64,000 nucleotides of DNA, taken from Luzula sylvatica (taxonomy: Eukaryota > Streptophyta > Magnoliopsida > Poales > Juncaceae). Positions 49,062 through 62,077 of the stretch are shown here, piece after piece. Position 1 is the stretch's first letter. The number at the start of each line of letters is the position of its first letter. The notes under the pieces are model-generated. The model was not told the DNA's origin. It saw only the letters and a program-made list of their open reading frames with translations, and did not search any database. Location of the stretch: contig OX326959.1 in NCBI GenBank assembly GCA_946800325.1, positions 6,158,501 to 6,222,500 of the forward strand, given 5' to 3'. A program made the position numbers and the translations under genes.

Positions 49062-49650
49062 TTAATCGCCACTTGCGCAACCCCTACACCCACAGTGAAC
49101 ACACTCGATAACTTGTTCTTCTCTCAAATGTTTCGGGACTCGACACACACACGTCGTCGCGAAATTATGGTCTCTCGTCTGCATGCACCGAAGGCAACAC
49201 AGCATCTCATATCCTGGCTGCACGATTACAAAATTTCAAAATATCATGAATACCCCTCCCTCCACTATTAAAGATCAAATTTTGAAAATACCTTTTTCCA
49301 CTTAGCGATGAGATTGGGATCGGCATAGCCCTGATCGAGGCAGAATTCATAGAGCTCTTTCGAAATTTCCTTTCTTTTATAAAAAAGGTCAAATATGTAG
49401 CGACTTTTTTGATGAGCAATTTTGAATATCGGCCAAAGTCCCTCACATTTCCTCTTCCCGTCATTTGGGTCGTTTTCGGCTGCAATTAATGCCGTTTATG
49501 AAACGTTTCGATATTTTTATTCGCATAAAATACAAATTGATTAGTAGAAAAGAAACCTTCTCTCATTTTGGCCTCCAATTCGCGAAGCGTAGGTTCGATG
49601 AGCTCCCATCCTTCTGGATAACTGGTTCTGCTCGTCTTGATCTTCGGCAT
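49062..49650 (-). CDS. BUD31: BUD31/G10 spliceosome protein
   Basis: Three exons on -: 49557-49650, 49292-49479, 49062-49217, giving exactly 145 residues, the family length. Reads [92 protein letters not shown], then a Cys-rich zinc-binding C-terminus ([19 protein letters not shown] and [13 protein letters not shown]). BUD31 is a component of activated spliceosomes in the nucleus. Likely non-coding 5' exon near 49840-50000 (donor CCAG|GTTTTC), by inference. Confidence 0.95.
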
Positions 49651-50492
49651 TTTGTATCGATTAATAATCCGTTACCCTGTTTGAGTGCGTAATTGAAAAA
49701 AGAAACGTAAATTAGTGGGTCGAAATAACTAAGAAAAGAAGGAATTTTACTCGTTTCTATAGGTTTTTGGAGATAATAGGAGAGAGAAAGAGAGGAAAAA
49801 GACCAAGAACGTGGAAATACTGGAGATAGAGAGAGAAAACCTGGCAAGAGGAAATCGCCGCCACTGGCAAAGCTCGCCTGAGATGAAACTAGTGAGAGAA
49901 TATTTTCCCCTCAGTAACCAAAAGAGAGATATATTTGCAGGCTTATTCAGCTTGAGAGTGCAAAAATCAACAAAAACAAAGCCCATATTGGGGCATGCGT
50001 AATATTTGTATTTCAAAATCCACAAGAGTTACTTTGGGCAATATTTGATTTGAAGGATTTCGAAGGATATGAATTTTAAAATACATTTATTGTGCAAAAT
50101 CAATGCATTTTTTCTTCATATTCATTGATAATGGAATACAAAAAAAATTGGGATTTCAAAATACAAGAAAAGAGCTCATTCATGTATTTCATTTTCATGG
50201 CCAAATTGTTTATTGAAATTATATAATATGAATAATGATATCATAATTCACAATGCATATTTTTATTTCCTATTAGACTGAAAATCACTACATTCATAAA
50301 CCATAATGCATATTTCTGTTTTTAATATAGCATTATCAAATAACCTGAATAATAGCTTAGCGCCAAATTGAGTTTTGATTCGATTCAATTCAAACAAAAC
50401 AAAGAAATTTCCTAATTATTACAACTTCAGTCCAAATAGATTCCTCGTTCAACGAAAATAATTTCATATTCATATCAATATTTTCATTAAAT

Positions 50493-51658
50493 TTATTCTC
50501 GACTCGAAGTAGCAGTATCCTTGTCCTTGGTATAAATACTATCGAGCAAAGACTCACACGCATCTTCCAGCATATCCAATACCTTCAATAAATAAAAATA
50601 CAATAATTAATCATTAATACTAAATAAATAATAATAATAATAATAATATAAAATTGCCTTTTCAAATCCTTTAGCGCCTCCATAATACGGATCGGGAACT
50701 TCTCTTTCAGAATGCCTTTTACAATACGAACACATGAGCTTAACCTATTTTAGTTAAATTAGCGAAATAAATAATTAATAATTTTTTTTCGACGCAATAA
50801 ATAATTAATAAATAAATAAATAAATAAATAAAAGAAAAGAAAACCTTGTTGGGTGCGATCTCGGGAAGGGGTTCCTTGAATCTCCATCGCTCGTATGCAT
50901 TCAATATATCCTCTACACGTCGACAAAATATAATATCAAGTTAAAAAAAATAATTAAAGAAAAAAATGTTAATAAAGTATAATCAAACCTCTATTTTGCA
51001 TGTCCATGGCAAGAATGAGATCAAAATCCCTAAAATCAGATGGTTTGATGGGTCTCGAAATGGAAGTCACCTCGATCCCTCTCTTTTTCGACGCTGCTAT
51101 CATTCTCGAATCAGCTTTACCCCCCTTTATTCATCCACAAAATTACAATTGAAATTGAGAATTTTAATTTTAATTGGTGATTATAAGAGAAGGTGGAACC
51201 TCATGGTACCCAATGGTACCGGCCGAATCGATTAGGAATTCAGACTCCAATCCTCTCTTTTGTACCAAGTTTCTGAATACCGCTTCCGCTGCTGGGCTTC
51301 GACATATATTTCCTAATTAACATTCATTCAATTATCATATTCGAAATTGAAGGGGATTTTGTGCAAAATTTCAGCACGAAACACCAATTACCGCAATCAA
51401 TTGAAAGCAAAAGTAAGAATTTGAACCTAGACAGACGAAGAGTACAGAGAATGGTTTTGATTGGTCGATGGAAGGAGCAGGAGAGGCCGTCGCCATGGCC
51501 AAGAATGAAGTTCGCAAGGTAGCAGCTTTTTTCTGATTGATACTCGGACAAGGAATAATAGGATGAATAGACGGGTTAGCGGTAAATGGGTTGCGAACCC
51601 ATTTAAATTTCGGATTCGGTAGAGAGGTATATACACCATGGAGAAGGAGAACACTCAT
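50493..51658 (-). CDS. Low-molecular-weight protein tyrosine phosphatase, plastid type
   Basis: Six exons on -: 51427-51658, 51200-51312, 50989-51124, 50845-50912, 50658-50744, 50493-50582; 241 residues. About 65 N-terminal residues (Ser/Thr/Lys-rich) suggest a transit peptide. The phosphate loop C76-LGNIC-R82 (CX5R) and the catalytic acid in VPDPYYGG (Asp201) are intact, as are [11 protein letters not shown] and [22 protein letters not shown]. It hydrolyses phosphotyrosine or small phosphoesters; the plant substrate is not known. Intron 5 begins with GC (AAG|GCAATT), a GC-AG intron. Tail to head with BUD31. Confidence 0.93.
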
Positions 51659-51699
51659 GGCTTCTCTTCCACTTTCTCGTCTCCAATGTCGTCTTTCAA

Positions 51700-52357
51700 A
51701 TCCTATATTAATCTAGATTGTATGTATAATCATACAAATTTGAGTGGTTGCTCGTGAGTCGTGAATATGATAATTAAGATCCGATCCATCACATTGTCTT
51801 CTTCACCCGTTAGAAATGTATAAGAAGTTATACTCGTATATTACTTTTAATATAATGATTTCTCGTAATTTTTTTTGATATTTTTAAATAATCCTAACTT
51901 TAAGGTTACTTCAAATTGAGTTAAATTCTTCAAAACCCTCCTACTAGTATTATCTCTAAATTTCCATCAAAATTATTTTTTTTGAACCAAAATATTCACA
52001 AATTTTATTTATAATTGAACTTGTTATATAAACTAATAAATAAATAATATTTTACAATATAATATTTCATAATATTATATTATGATATTTATTATACTAA
52101 TTTATAACTTATTATATGGATTTTTATATAAAATTATTTTATGTACAAAATAAAAATATGATGTGAAATAGTATTTATTTAATAAAATAATACTTTGTAT
52201 ATATTAAAAACAGTAAAATAAAATAGTGAGTTGTAAAATATTATCATAAATCATTTTTAAGGATGATAACGTGAAATATTTAATTAATTTATATTGAATA
52301 AAAAAATTTATAAAAGAAAATCAAGAAAGACATTTTATATGGTGATTAGAGAGCGGG

Positions 52358-52410
<53 letters not shown>

Positions 52411-53753
52411 GAAATAATTTAAAATTTAGGTTTTTTTTTTTTAAAGAATCCCGAAATAGTTACCAAAATAGTTAAGGAGTTTTTGAAGAATTTCCCTTTA
52501 TATTATATGTTTGTTCAATATTAACTATTCATATGTTTTATATTTAATAATGTCAATACTATGCTATGTATGAACATATCAATTTTTAATGTAAATAATA
52601 AATACAAAATTATCGGGATACACCTTTTTAGGTCATAATATATATTTTATTTATATGATATCGCGTTTACATTGTTAATTACTAATGTAATTTTACACGA
52701 CTAATTTGTCATATTTAGTATATATATTAAGGAAAACATACGCGGATGTGAAATATACTGGTAATACAAAATAATAAATTTTGAGAAATAAAATCTAGGA
52801 AACAACTAACCGTCACCACTCGCTAATATTGTATCGTCAACTCTCCAATTAAGTGACGACACATGATATTTTTCAAAATTATTTTAAATAAAATAATAGT
52901 CATATATTAAAATACATTATACATCTAAAAAAAAAATTCAACTAAACATGAGTTGTATTTCCAAAAAATATATCGTACATATAAAACAGTAATTAAATGT
53001 ACTTCACAAATAATCACCATTTGTTCACATTAAAATTGTTTGTTCATTCACATTTTAAGAATTCAATCATGCTTTTTGTGCTGAGGAGTACTACTAGTTA
53101 TATTCAATCTCTTTTCTCTATTTAAAGGAAGTCTGATAACAACATTCATTTAATGCGTGTAATTTTCATATTTAGGGTTTTCATGAGAAACTTAATTATT
53201 TGTGTTACAAACCTTGAGATATTGTTGGAAACTAAATTTGAATATAAACCAACTAAATTGGAAGATATCAAGCCCTATTATATGGGTTGTGTTTAGGAGA
53301 ATATAAAATCTAGGAACCCGCTAAATGTTGCCCCTCGTCATTGTTTATCGTCAACCTTGTTGCAATCAACCAGGTGGCGACACGTGATATTTTTAAAAAT
53401 TATATGAAGAAATGTAATGATCACGTATACAATTAAAATATAAAAGATATAACCTTTTGCTATTAAACTACATTTGGGTATTTTCAGGAAAATATATTTA
53501 TATTCAAAGAATGTATAATAGTTATGTAAAAAATCATATTGGTGTTCCAAAATATATATCACATATCTACAAAATATAATTCATAAATGTACATTATAGT
53601 AAGAAAAGGTATAAACAAAACATCTATTGTAGTTCAAAAAATACTTCATACATATTACGAGAATATTATACATCTGAAAAATATATCATACATCTAAAAC
53701 AAATATATTTCAATCTAAACATGATTTATACTTTCAAAGAATATATCATACAT
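51700..53753. other. AT-rich intergenic with diverged direct repeats
   Basis: About 52790-52930 and 53310-53460 share ATCTAGGAA, CGTCAAC and GCGACAC(A/G)TGATATTTTT in order, a diverged direct duplication. No gene was recognised. Contains a poly-G tract. Confidence 0.5.
52359..52408. repeat. Poly-G tract of 50 bases
   Basis: Uninterrupted G homopolymer after GAGCGGGC. Confidence 0.95.
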
Positions 53754-53762
53754 ATAAAACAA

Positions 53763-54408
53763 GGGAAATTTTGGTATCTAGACCAAATAAGTTTGATATT
53801 ACCAAAAATAGACTAACTAGTTTCAAAATTTGAGAAATAACACTCTCGACCTTTCAAAAGTCGAGATATTGCTAAACTGCTCGACCTTTCAAAAGTCGAG
53901 CATTTTATGCCTTAATTTTTCTTGAATTTACAAAAGAAAATCCCAACTTTTGACAAAATCAAAAAAAAAAAAAAAATCCTACATACAAGAACTAATTTTG
54001 TACTTTTTTTTTTAAATTTATTTGAGACTTTTTTGTGCTTAAAATTCAAAAAATAATAAAGTAGTACATCACATAAAATTCATAAAATAAATGTCAGTAG
54101 TTGAGCGGGTGGGAGTTGGGTGTTGGGTATAAATTCGGGCCGGTTACCGAGGGGGTGCAGAAATCGAGAAATCGTTCAACCTTTCAAAGGTCGAGCAGAA
54201 GCTTTCGACATTTGAAATGTCGAACGATTTTTTGAAATAATTAGTTATGTTAATTAAGGCATAAAAACGCTCGATTTTTGAAAGGTCGAGCAGTTTAGCA
54301 ATCTCTCGACTTTTGAAAGGTCGAGAGTGTTATTTTTCAAATTTTGAAACTAGTTGGTTTATTTTTGGTAATACCAAACTTATTTGGTCTAGATACCAAA
54401 ATTTCTCA
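53763..54408. mobile_element. TIR element with CTCGACCTTTCAAAAGTCGAG motif
   Basis: Inverted termini of about 160 bp: left GGAAATTTTGGTATCTAGACC, right GGTCTAGATACCAAAATTTC. Each contains two CTCGACYTTTSAAAGTCGAG palindromic blocks. Target duplication not readable. Confidence 0.8.
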
Positions 54409-54433
54409 ATCTAACACAAAACTAAAAAATATA

Positions 54434-55331
54434 GGGAAATTTTCAACCTCCCAACTTTTATTGAATTTGTAAAAAAAATTCTTTGGGAAACTCCAAAAAA
54501 AACCTCTCCAAACAAGGTTTCATTTTCAATTATTCCCTATAGGGGTATTTCATGGTGTTGCAATTTTTTGGACCAAAATACACCTATATTTTCCATAGAT
54601 AAATTTATTAAATAACTTTTTGTATTATTTTATTAATTTAAAATCATCATAAATATTTTTATACTAATTTCAAGAAACTATGTGTCATATACATAATTTT
54701 AATTTTTTATTTATTATATATTTTGTCATACAAAGTAGCATTAAATAAAAAAATAATATAAAAAATATTCCTGAAATTTGGCAAATTAATATTAGTATTT
54801 TTTGTCAAATTAACATTGAATGAATTAACATTAAAACTAACATTAAAATAATTTTGTCGCTAGTTTTAGTTTCAACAGCAAATTTGATTTTAGCAACTAG
54901 TTTTGTAGTAGCTATTTTTTTAACAACTATAGAGAATTAAAACTAAATGTTAAAATAATATTATTTTATCAAGATATTTTCAAGAATATTTTTTATATTG
55001 TTATTTTTTTATTTAATTCTAGTTTTGTATGACAAAATATACAATAAATAAATAATTAAAATTAATTATGTATATGATATATAGTTTTTAAAATTAGTAT
55101 ATGTTAAAGAATGTTTATGAAATTTTTTAAATTAATAAAAAAATACAAAAAAGGTTTAATATATTTATATATGAAAAATAGAGGGGTATTTTGGTCTAAA
55201 AAAATTGTAACATTGTGAAATACCCCTATATAAATTGTGTTTGTAGGATTTTTTTATTGGAGTTTCCCAAAAATTAGTGTTTTTTTTTTACAAATTCAAG
55301 AAAAAAATAAGGGGTTACTTGAAAATTTCTC
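54434..55331. mobile_element. MULE-type MITE with long imperfect TIRs
   Basis: Starts GGGAAATTTTCAACC, ends TTGAAAATTTCTC. Perfect 9-bp flank AAAAATATA (54425-54433, 55332-55340). Inner repeats GGGGTATTT(T/C)RTGG and the complement lie on either side. Related fragments occur near 43050-43225 and 52430-52500. Confidence 0.9.
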
Positions 55332-55904
55332 AAAAATATATGATACATCTATGTAGATATATTTTTGAAGTAATAATAAAAAAATGTATTGTTCTTCACA
55401 AAATGTATAATATTCTTAAAAGGGTAGATTAAAAACAAACTGAGAAGAAGAAAAAAAATGGGCGGAGCCGTCCGGGAATTTCCCTAACAGTAGAAATCTT
55501 TCTCTAGAAACTATCGTGTCGTTCTATTGAAATTTGATTAGGATTGGGTTAATTTTTTTTGGTCAAATCGTGTTGTTATTCAATTTCATATTATCTTGCT
55601 CGGTTTTTCAATTCATTCGAGTTCAAAATCATTCATGTTGGAAGTCATAAGTAAAATAAAGAAAAATCATTTGAGCTACGGGACATTCAGGTTTGAAATA
55701 GTTCAAATTTCGACTCGTCGAGTTAAATTAGTTCAGGTGAGGATCCATTAGAATTTGAATAATTCATATTACAGAACATTCATATATCAAATTGTTCCGG
55801 TTCAGATTTGTACCTTTGCCTTTCCAATATTTTTTTCGTCGAGTTCAGATTCAGATGATTTTTTGAACATGGTTAATTTTGCCAGTTGTACAAATATTTA
55901 ACTG

Positions 55905-57140
55905 GGGAAACCCGACCCGAGATTGATTCTGTCATCATGAGTCCATGGGTCGTCCGAATAAAAATTGTGAATGGAAATCATGGGACGGTTTGCACACAAC
56001 CCGATGCTTGCTCGGGCATTAACCCGAGATTAGAAAACCTGGTTATGGGCATACTTGGGGAGTTGAAATCCGTTATTACATGCCCGCGAGGGAGCTCTCT
56101 TCGAGCTCCTATCAGTGCAGTGGTGGTGATGGATAGAAAGAGAGAGGAAGAAAATGTCATGATATTCCTTAAATCACTTAATCAAAATGAAGATTCTACT
56201 ACCAAGATGTTTACTTCAAGTCATGGATAAACCTTCGAAATTTAAAGTAAATATGGAAATTTGATTTGCAAATAGGAAAAATAAGAAACCGAAACACATT
56301 TTATCATTTACGAAATCTAATTTTTTATTTTCCTTTTGGAATAAAAAAAATGAAAACATGATTATTTATTCAAACACATTTTAATTTTTTTCTCTTGAAA
56401 ATAGTAAAATAAAAAAGGCAACGATTCCAAACGACCTCGTAATTATCCTAATGTATTAATTACATATAATTATAAGTTAGTTTCTTTTATTTATTATTGT
56501 GTTAGATATATATTACTTATTCTATAATTATATTAGTAATAAAAAATAATCATGTTTAGATGTTCCACAAATTATAAATATTAGGGTGTTAGTTAAATTT
56601 AATAAATAAAAATATAAATGATAGTTTCGTTAAAAAAAGTTCAACATCAATTCTTGTTAACTTTGACCATTTTTAAAGTTCAAAAAAGAAAGGGAATGAT
56701 CATTTATCTTGCATGACAGTACTATGAATTGCATGTTAAAAAAAATATAATTAGCATGACAGTACTATGAACTATCTATGTATTTTTTTTTTAAAAAAAA
56801 AGCCTATATATATGATAGGAGCAACTAAATTCATTAATATTGTTTTTTTCAGAGAAAGTCAAGCGCGTATCATTTTCGTAAAATAAAACAAAACAAAAAT
56901 TATAAGTAGGAAACTATTTACAATAAAATTAAAGAATCATCTCTACTTCCCTTATCTAAATTAAAGAAACATTTCAACATTTTAAGATCAAGTAATATTG
57001 TTACTCATGGCAGTAAGTTTTTAGCTGCTCGTATTATCTTCACAAATTATGAAAATTTTCATGAGAGAATATTTCGGATATTGGAGGAAACCAAATAATT
57101 GGTACACATTATCTTCACAAATCACTAAATTTCTCATGAG
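55905..57140 (+). repeat. R2-R1 repeat carrying CYP71 5' sequence
   Basis: R2 head at 55905-56090, then 56085-56175 homologous to the CYP71 promoter and first exon (see pseudogene), then R1 at 56235-57140. Confidence 0.75.
56085..56175 (+). pseudogene. Decayed copy of CYP71 promoter and start of exon 1
   Basis: Matches the complement of 35750-35930: GCGAGGGAGCTCTCTTCG(A)GCT in the leader, and GTGGTGATGGATAGAAAG with AGAGAGGAAGAAAATG in the coding part. The native gene reads [16 protein letters not shown] and the copy VVVMDRKREEENVMI. No later exons are present. Confidence 0.7.
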
Positions 57141-57443
57141 AGACTATTTGAGATATTTGAGCAAGAGTTTTTCCTGCATACACCAATATCATTTTCTTGT
57201 TTTATGATTGATGTAATCTTGACCGTTGATTAACACAAGGGTATTATAGGAAATTTTGTTCAACATGTTATTTTTTTTTTTTTGAATTAGTTCAACATGT
57301 TATTTTTAAAAGAAAAATTTCCTATTTCGAATGTGTCATTTTTTCGCCTTCTCAATCAACTCATTTTCCTCGTAATAATTATTTATAATCTGACTAATAA
57401 TTATTTATACATGAAACAAATGTTCGTGTGTACCTTTAATATA

Positions 57444-58539
57444 AGGGGAGTGCTATCATACACACCTATCTTGCTTACTATACACCCTTCTTGATTTGAC
57501 GGTATAGATTAAAACATTGAGGCCAATCAACAGTCAGGATTAAATGTTGCAACTTAAGTTTTTCTTACCGTACATCCAAAAAAAGGGCAAAAGCGTAATT
57601 TTTTTATCCACTACTCGTCCTCTCCAACACTTGAAGTTGGCTCTGCAGCCATATTTCCCCTCCCCAATTACTCTCCAGTTGCTATAGTCTCGTCTCACCT
57701 CCCGTTTTTCTCTCTCGCGCGCCCCCGTTCCGTCGGCAAATTAGATCCAGTTGACAGCGAACGTGATCGCCCAGGTTCTCTCTCGACGCACATCTCAATC
57801 TCTCCGACGATCCTGATCCCACAACGTCCTGTAAATATCTGCGAGTTTCTCAGAAACATGGGAAGAATGACGTCTCCGTTATGCAGTAAAAGCCATACGT
57901 CTCCATTGCTCTCTTCCCCTAGTTTCTCATGGTGGTTTTCACTTTTACCTCATATTTCTCTCTCTAATTCGATTATTTTTCTGGAAAAAAAACATGAATT
58001 AGTTCCTCCAAAATGGACAAATCCAATCACTGTAATTGAATCATTTCTTTTTCTCATTTTACGATTTTGGATGAATTAATTTGCATGATTCCTTCAAGGT
58101 TATATTTTTATGATTTGTGACATAATTTGATTAGTTTGCATGATTGTTCAAAGTTAACTTCGTGTACGACATTTTTCTGTAGATTTAAGTTTGGGATATA
58201 ATTTGATATTAATAGAATCAAATCACAAGACATATATATAACTTGGATAATAATCATGCAATAAAGATGAAGTTAGAACTCGAACTAGCTTACTAGCTAA
58301 GTAATCTTCCTGTTGGTTGTCAATGCTGAATTTACCATCGATATTTAATGAGTACAATAAACTATATAAAGATTTCAAAACATAAAAAAAACAAATTACT
58401 AGTTTCTCCTCTAACAAATGCAACATAACAATGATTTTAAATTGGTAGAAGGAAATAACTTGTGCATTCAATGTTTTTGGAGAAGAGAGGCTTGAAAAAG
58501 AGATAGTTTATTAGAAGAGGTGAGGTACGGAGAATGGAT

Positions 58540-58581
<42 letters not shown>

Positions 58582-58760
58582 TTGAAAAAGAGAAGTAATT
58601 GATAGGTGGAAGAAGACTAAAAAAAATGAAAGGAAATACATGGAAATAATTGAGAGAGCAATTAATTAACGAAATGGAAGGATAAAAAATCAAATACTTG
58701 ATAAAAAAATTTAATACCGAAAATACCCTTTTTTTAAAAGGTGTATCATAGAAGCTCCCT
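57444..58760. mobile_element. TIR element with gene-like GC-rich insert (Pack-TIR candidate)
   Basis: Imperfect termini AGGGGAGTGCTATCATACACACC (left) and, as complement, AGGGAGCTTCTATGATACACC (right), each followed inside by CTT-rich or AAAGGG stretches. 57600-57880 is GC-rich and leader-like (TCTCTCTCGCGCGCCCCC) with an ATG context at 57858 (MGRMTSPLCS). It looks like a captured 5' UTR. Target duplication uncertain (possibly ATA). Confidence 0.55.
58541..58576. repeat. (GA)n microsatellite
   Basis: About 18 GA units. Confidence 0.9.
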
Positions 58761-59199
58761 ATAATGATATAACTAAATACAAATATAATGACTAATAATT
58801 ATTTATACCAATTTTCATACAAATATAATGATATAACTAAATACAAATATATTTACACCGAAAATGATTTATTTACATCAAAGTATATGAGAATATTAAA
58901 AGGAAGGTTGCGTATAATGAGCCACCCAAATAAATAAAAAATTGAATTTTAAAAGAATTATGTTGGCTTATTTTTATAAGCAATTTCATTAAAATAAAAG
59001 TTTGAATGAACAAGTTGCAAAAAAGACAAAGTGTTGACATTTTCTAAATAAAAGTTGTTATGTATTTTAGTTTAGTTTTAATATTACATTGTAACAAATT
59101 TAGTCATTTTGTATGTTATGCATAAAAATACTATCAAATTTCAGCATTGTTATCTTTTTTAAACATAAATGTTGATTTATTCCTCGAAAAAATAAATTT

Positions 59200-59585
59200 A
59201 TTTAATATACAATTTATGACTTGTACTATATTCTTTAAAAATATGTGTTACTAATAATGTTCACAAATATTTTTTGTTGACATCCAAATTAGTATAGTTT
59301 ATACAAAGCGTTGCTCCGAATATAAATTCGTAAATACATTATGTAAGAAAATACAATGCAAAAAATCATATTTAGATAGTAAAATAGAATTTTTTATATA
59401 TACAATTTATGATTACTAATATATTCTTTAGAAATATGTATTAGTAAAAATGTTCACAACTAATTAATTTTGACATTCATATTAACATAGTTTATACATA
59501 TCGTTCTTTTTACTTTAAATTTGTAAATATATTCAGTAAAAAAATACAATACAAAAAAATTATAATTACATGATAAAATTTGAAA
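59200..59585. repeat. Diverged tandem duplication of about 190 bp
   Basis: Both copies contain ATACAATTTATGA, TATATTCTTTA(A/G)AAATATG, GTTCACAA and TAGTTTATACA in order, starting near 59207 and 59398. Confidence 0.75.
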
Positions 59586-59868
59586 CACTATTTTTTTTTA
59601 CATATAATTATAAGAATCTATATAATATTAAGTAAGTTATATTTGTATTTTGTTCATTGATAATCTAATTTTTTTATCATTTGCGAAATCTAAAGTAAAT
59701 ATGTAAATTTATTATTTTAAAGATAAACCATGGTTATTTATTTAAACGCGTTTTAGTTTTTCTCTCTTGAAAATAGTAAAGTAAAAAGGGCAACGATTCC
59801 GAACGACCTCGTAATTATCCTAATATATTAATTATATATGATTGTAAGTTGGATTCTTTTATTTATTA

Positions 59869-61393
59869 GGCCAAATTTCATATGTACCCCTACAAAATTT
59901 AACAATTTCGTGTATATCCCCGCAAACCGATAAATATCATGAGTACCCCTACAAAGATATTCAAATTTCATAGATGCCCTTCTAATGAGAATTCTGTTAA
60001 ACGGATGTTAAGGCTAGAGTTAATTTTTGTTTTTCCAACTTTACCCTTCATGTGAAAAAGTAAATAATACAATTTTTTTTATTCACCCTCTTCTCACAAA
60101 CGTGTGTGGTGAAAAAGACATAAAATGAGGAAAAATTACCAAAGGGGAGAAAGACTAAACCCATCTCTCGTCACTCGCGAAAGAAGTCTCATCTCCACCA
60201 GCACTCCCGTCGATACGTCTGAGATATGATCGCTTCTTCGCGTTGCTGCACCAACATGTATCGTTTCCTTTTGTTAGGAGTTTTAGTACGCACATAAGGT
60301 GTTTGTTGATTTGCCTTATAATTTGTGTATCACAAGTGTTGAAATTATTTGTAAGTTATTCTTGTTTTGTGAGTTATTTTGGGTCAAGCGAGAAAAGGTT
60401 ATGTTTTATTTTCAAGGGACATGTTGTCGAAATCGATCTAACTATATATTATATCATGTAATGCCAGTCTAGGGGCATATTTCGTCGAAAAAACACGCTG
60501 CAACTTTTGGTGTCCCTATTAATCAATACTGACTTTTGGATTGGATGTACATTTATAAACTCTAAATTCAGCACTGCATATCTGTATATTATAATTACCA
60601 AAATCATAGAAAGAATGAAAAACTTCCAAATTAAATCAAATATTAAACCAACAATTACTACACTAATTCAACTACTCTTAATGAATGAAAAACTTCAAAA
60701 CTCTCTTAATTTTTCATGCTAATACATCTCTAAACAATTCAACTACTCTAAAATTCGTCACAAAACTAAAACAAATTAAAGATACACCCAAAAATTGTTC
60801 TCGAAAAAAACAATAATTTTTAGAAACGAAAAGCAATAACTTTACAAAATAATTTTTAGAAAGTCTACTAAGTTCAGAAAATTTTCAATATCTGAGTTGC
60901 GAAATTTCCATGAAAAACGAGATCTCGAAGAATCACCCGAGGCGTGATTATTACTTCTCAATTGAGTTGCAAAATTTCACAAAGAAGAGTTGGAATAGTT
61001 GCAAAATCAACTGAGGTGTTAGGTAAATTTGAGAAAGAATAGTTGGAATTTGGTGAAAGAATTTGGAGAAGGAAGGCAAGCAATTTGGGAAAGAAATTAA
61101 TAGAATACTTAAAAATATTTCTTAACAATTTTATGAATCTTAAGTAATAATAACTGACAAGGGCATAAAGGTCATTTCATATTAAATGATATTGATGAAA
61201 AAATCAGATTTATAATTTTACTAACGGTTCTTCACAGACCATTAACAGCAAGGGTATACGTGATATTTCAAGGGTTTTGTAGGGGTATTCTTGAAATTTT
61301 AATATATTTGTAGGGGTATTCATGATATTTCTCGATTTGCAGGGGTATACGTGAAATTGTTGGGTTTTGTAGGGGTACATATGAAATTTGGCC
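59869..61393. mobile_element. Long GGCCAAATTTCATATG MULE-type element
   Basis: GGCCAAATTTCATATGTACC to GTACATATGAAATTTGGCC; perfect 9-bp flank TATTTATTA (59860-59868, 61394-61402). At 1525 bp it is far longer than its 380-430 bp relatives. The extra interior has a GC-rich patch (60150-60260) and repeated GAGTTGCRAAATTTC units (60890-61000), possibly captured host DNA. Confidence 0.93.
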
Positions 61394-61565
61394 TATTTAT
61401 TATTGCGCAAGATATATATTACTTATTCTATAACTATATTAGTAATAATAATTATTATTATGTTATAGATGTTCCGCAAATTATAAAATATTCGGGTGTT
61501 AATTAAATTTAATAAATAAAAAGATGAATGGTATTTTCGTTACAAAGTCCGACATCAATTCTTGT

Positions 61566-62013
61566 CAGTGTTCTGGAAATCGGCCTTGGCGGCCGATTAA
61601 TCACCGATTAATCGGTAGTCGAGGGTCCGCCGTCGAGATAAACTCTTGGCGTTTTGTGCTTGGCGGATTTCCGCCAAGCGGCCGCCAAGCCACCGCCGAG
61701 CCGATTTTTAGATGTGTACAGTTATTTTATTTTTTATTTTTTGCAATTTTTTATTTTTATTTATTTTTTTTTTTTAAATTTTTTTTTGAATTGCCAACGG
61801 GTCCATAGTCTAGTTGGTTGAATGTGAAGCACAAAAAATCGTATATTATGAGAGGTTGTGGTATACTATTCAAAATAATGATCGTTTTTGTTATGGATTG
61901 CCAATGAATTTTCATTGACATCAAAAAAATTAGACATCAATAATGAAAACGATCGTTTGTCGGATACTATTCAAAAAAATACATTTGGACTAAATTTTTT
62001 CATATTTTTAATA

Positions 62014-62077
<64 letters not shown>

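Noticed and set aside
57858..58079. 73-codon frame MGRMTSPLCS...
   Set aside because: Only the first codons lie in gene-like sequence; the rest is AT-rich without homology, so it is not called as a gene.
61793..61835. Possible tRNA-Glu-like gene (CCATAGTCTAGTTGGTT)
   Set aside because: Only an A-box-like stretch; no B box or acceptor stem follows.
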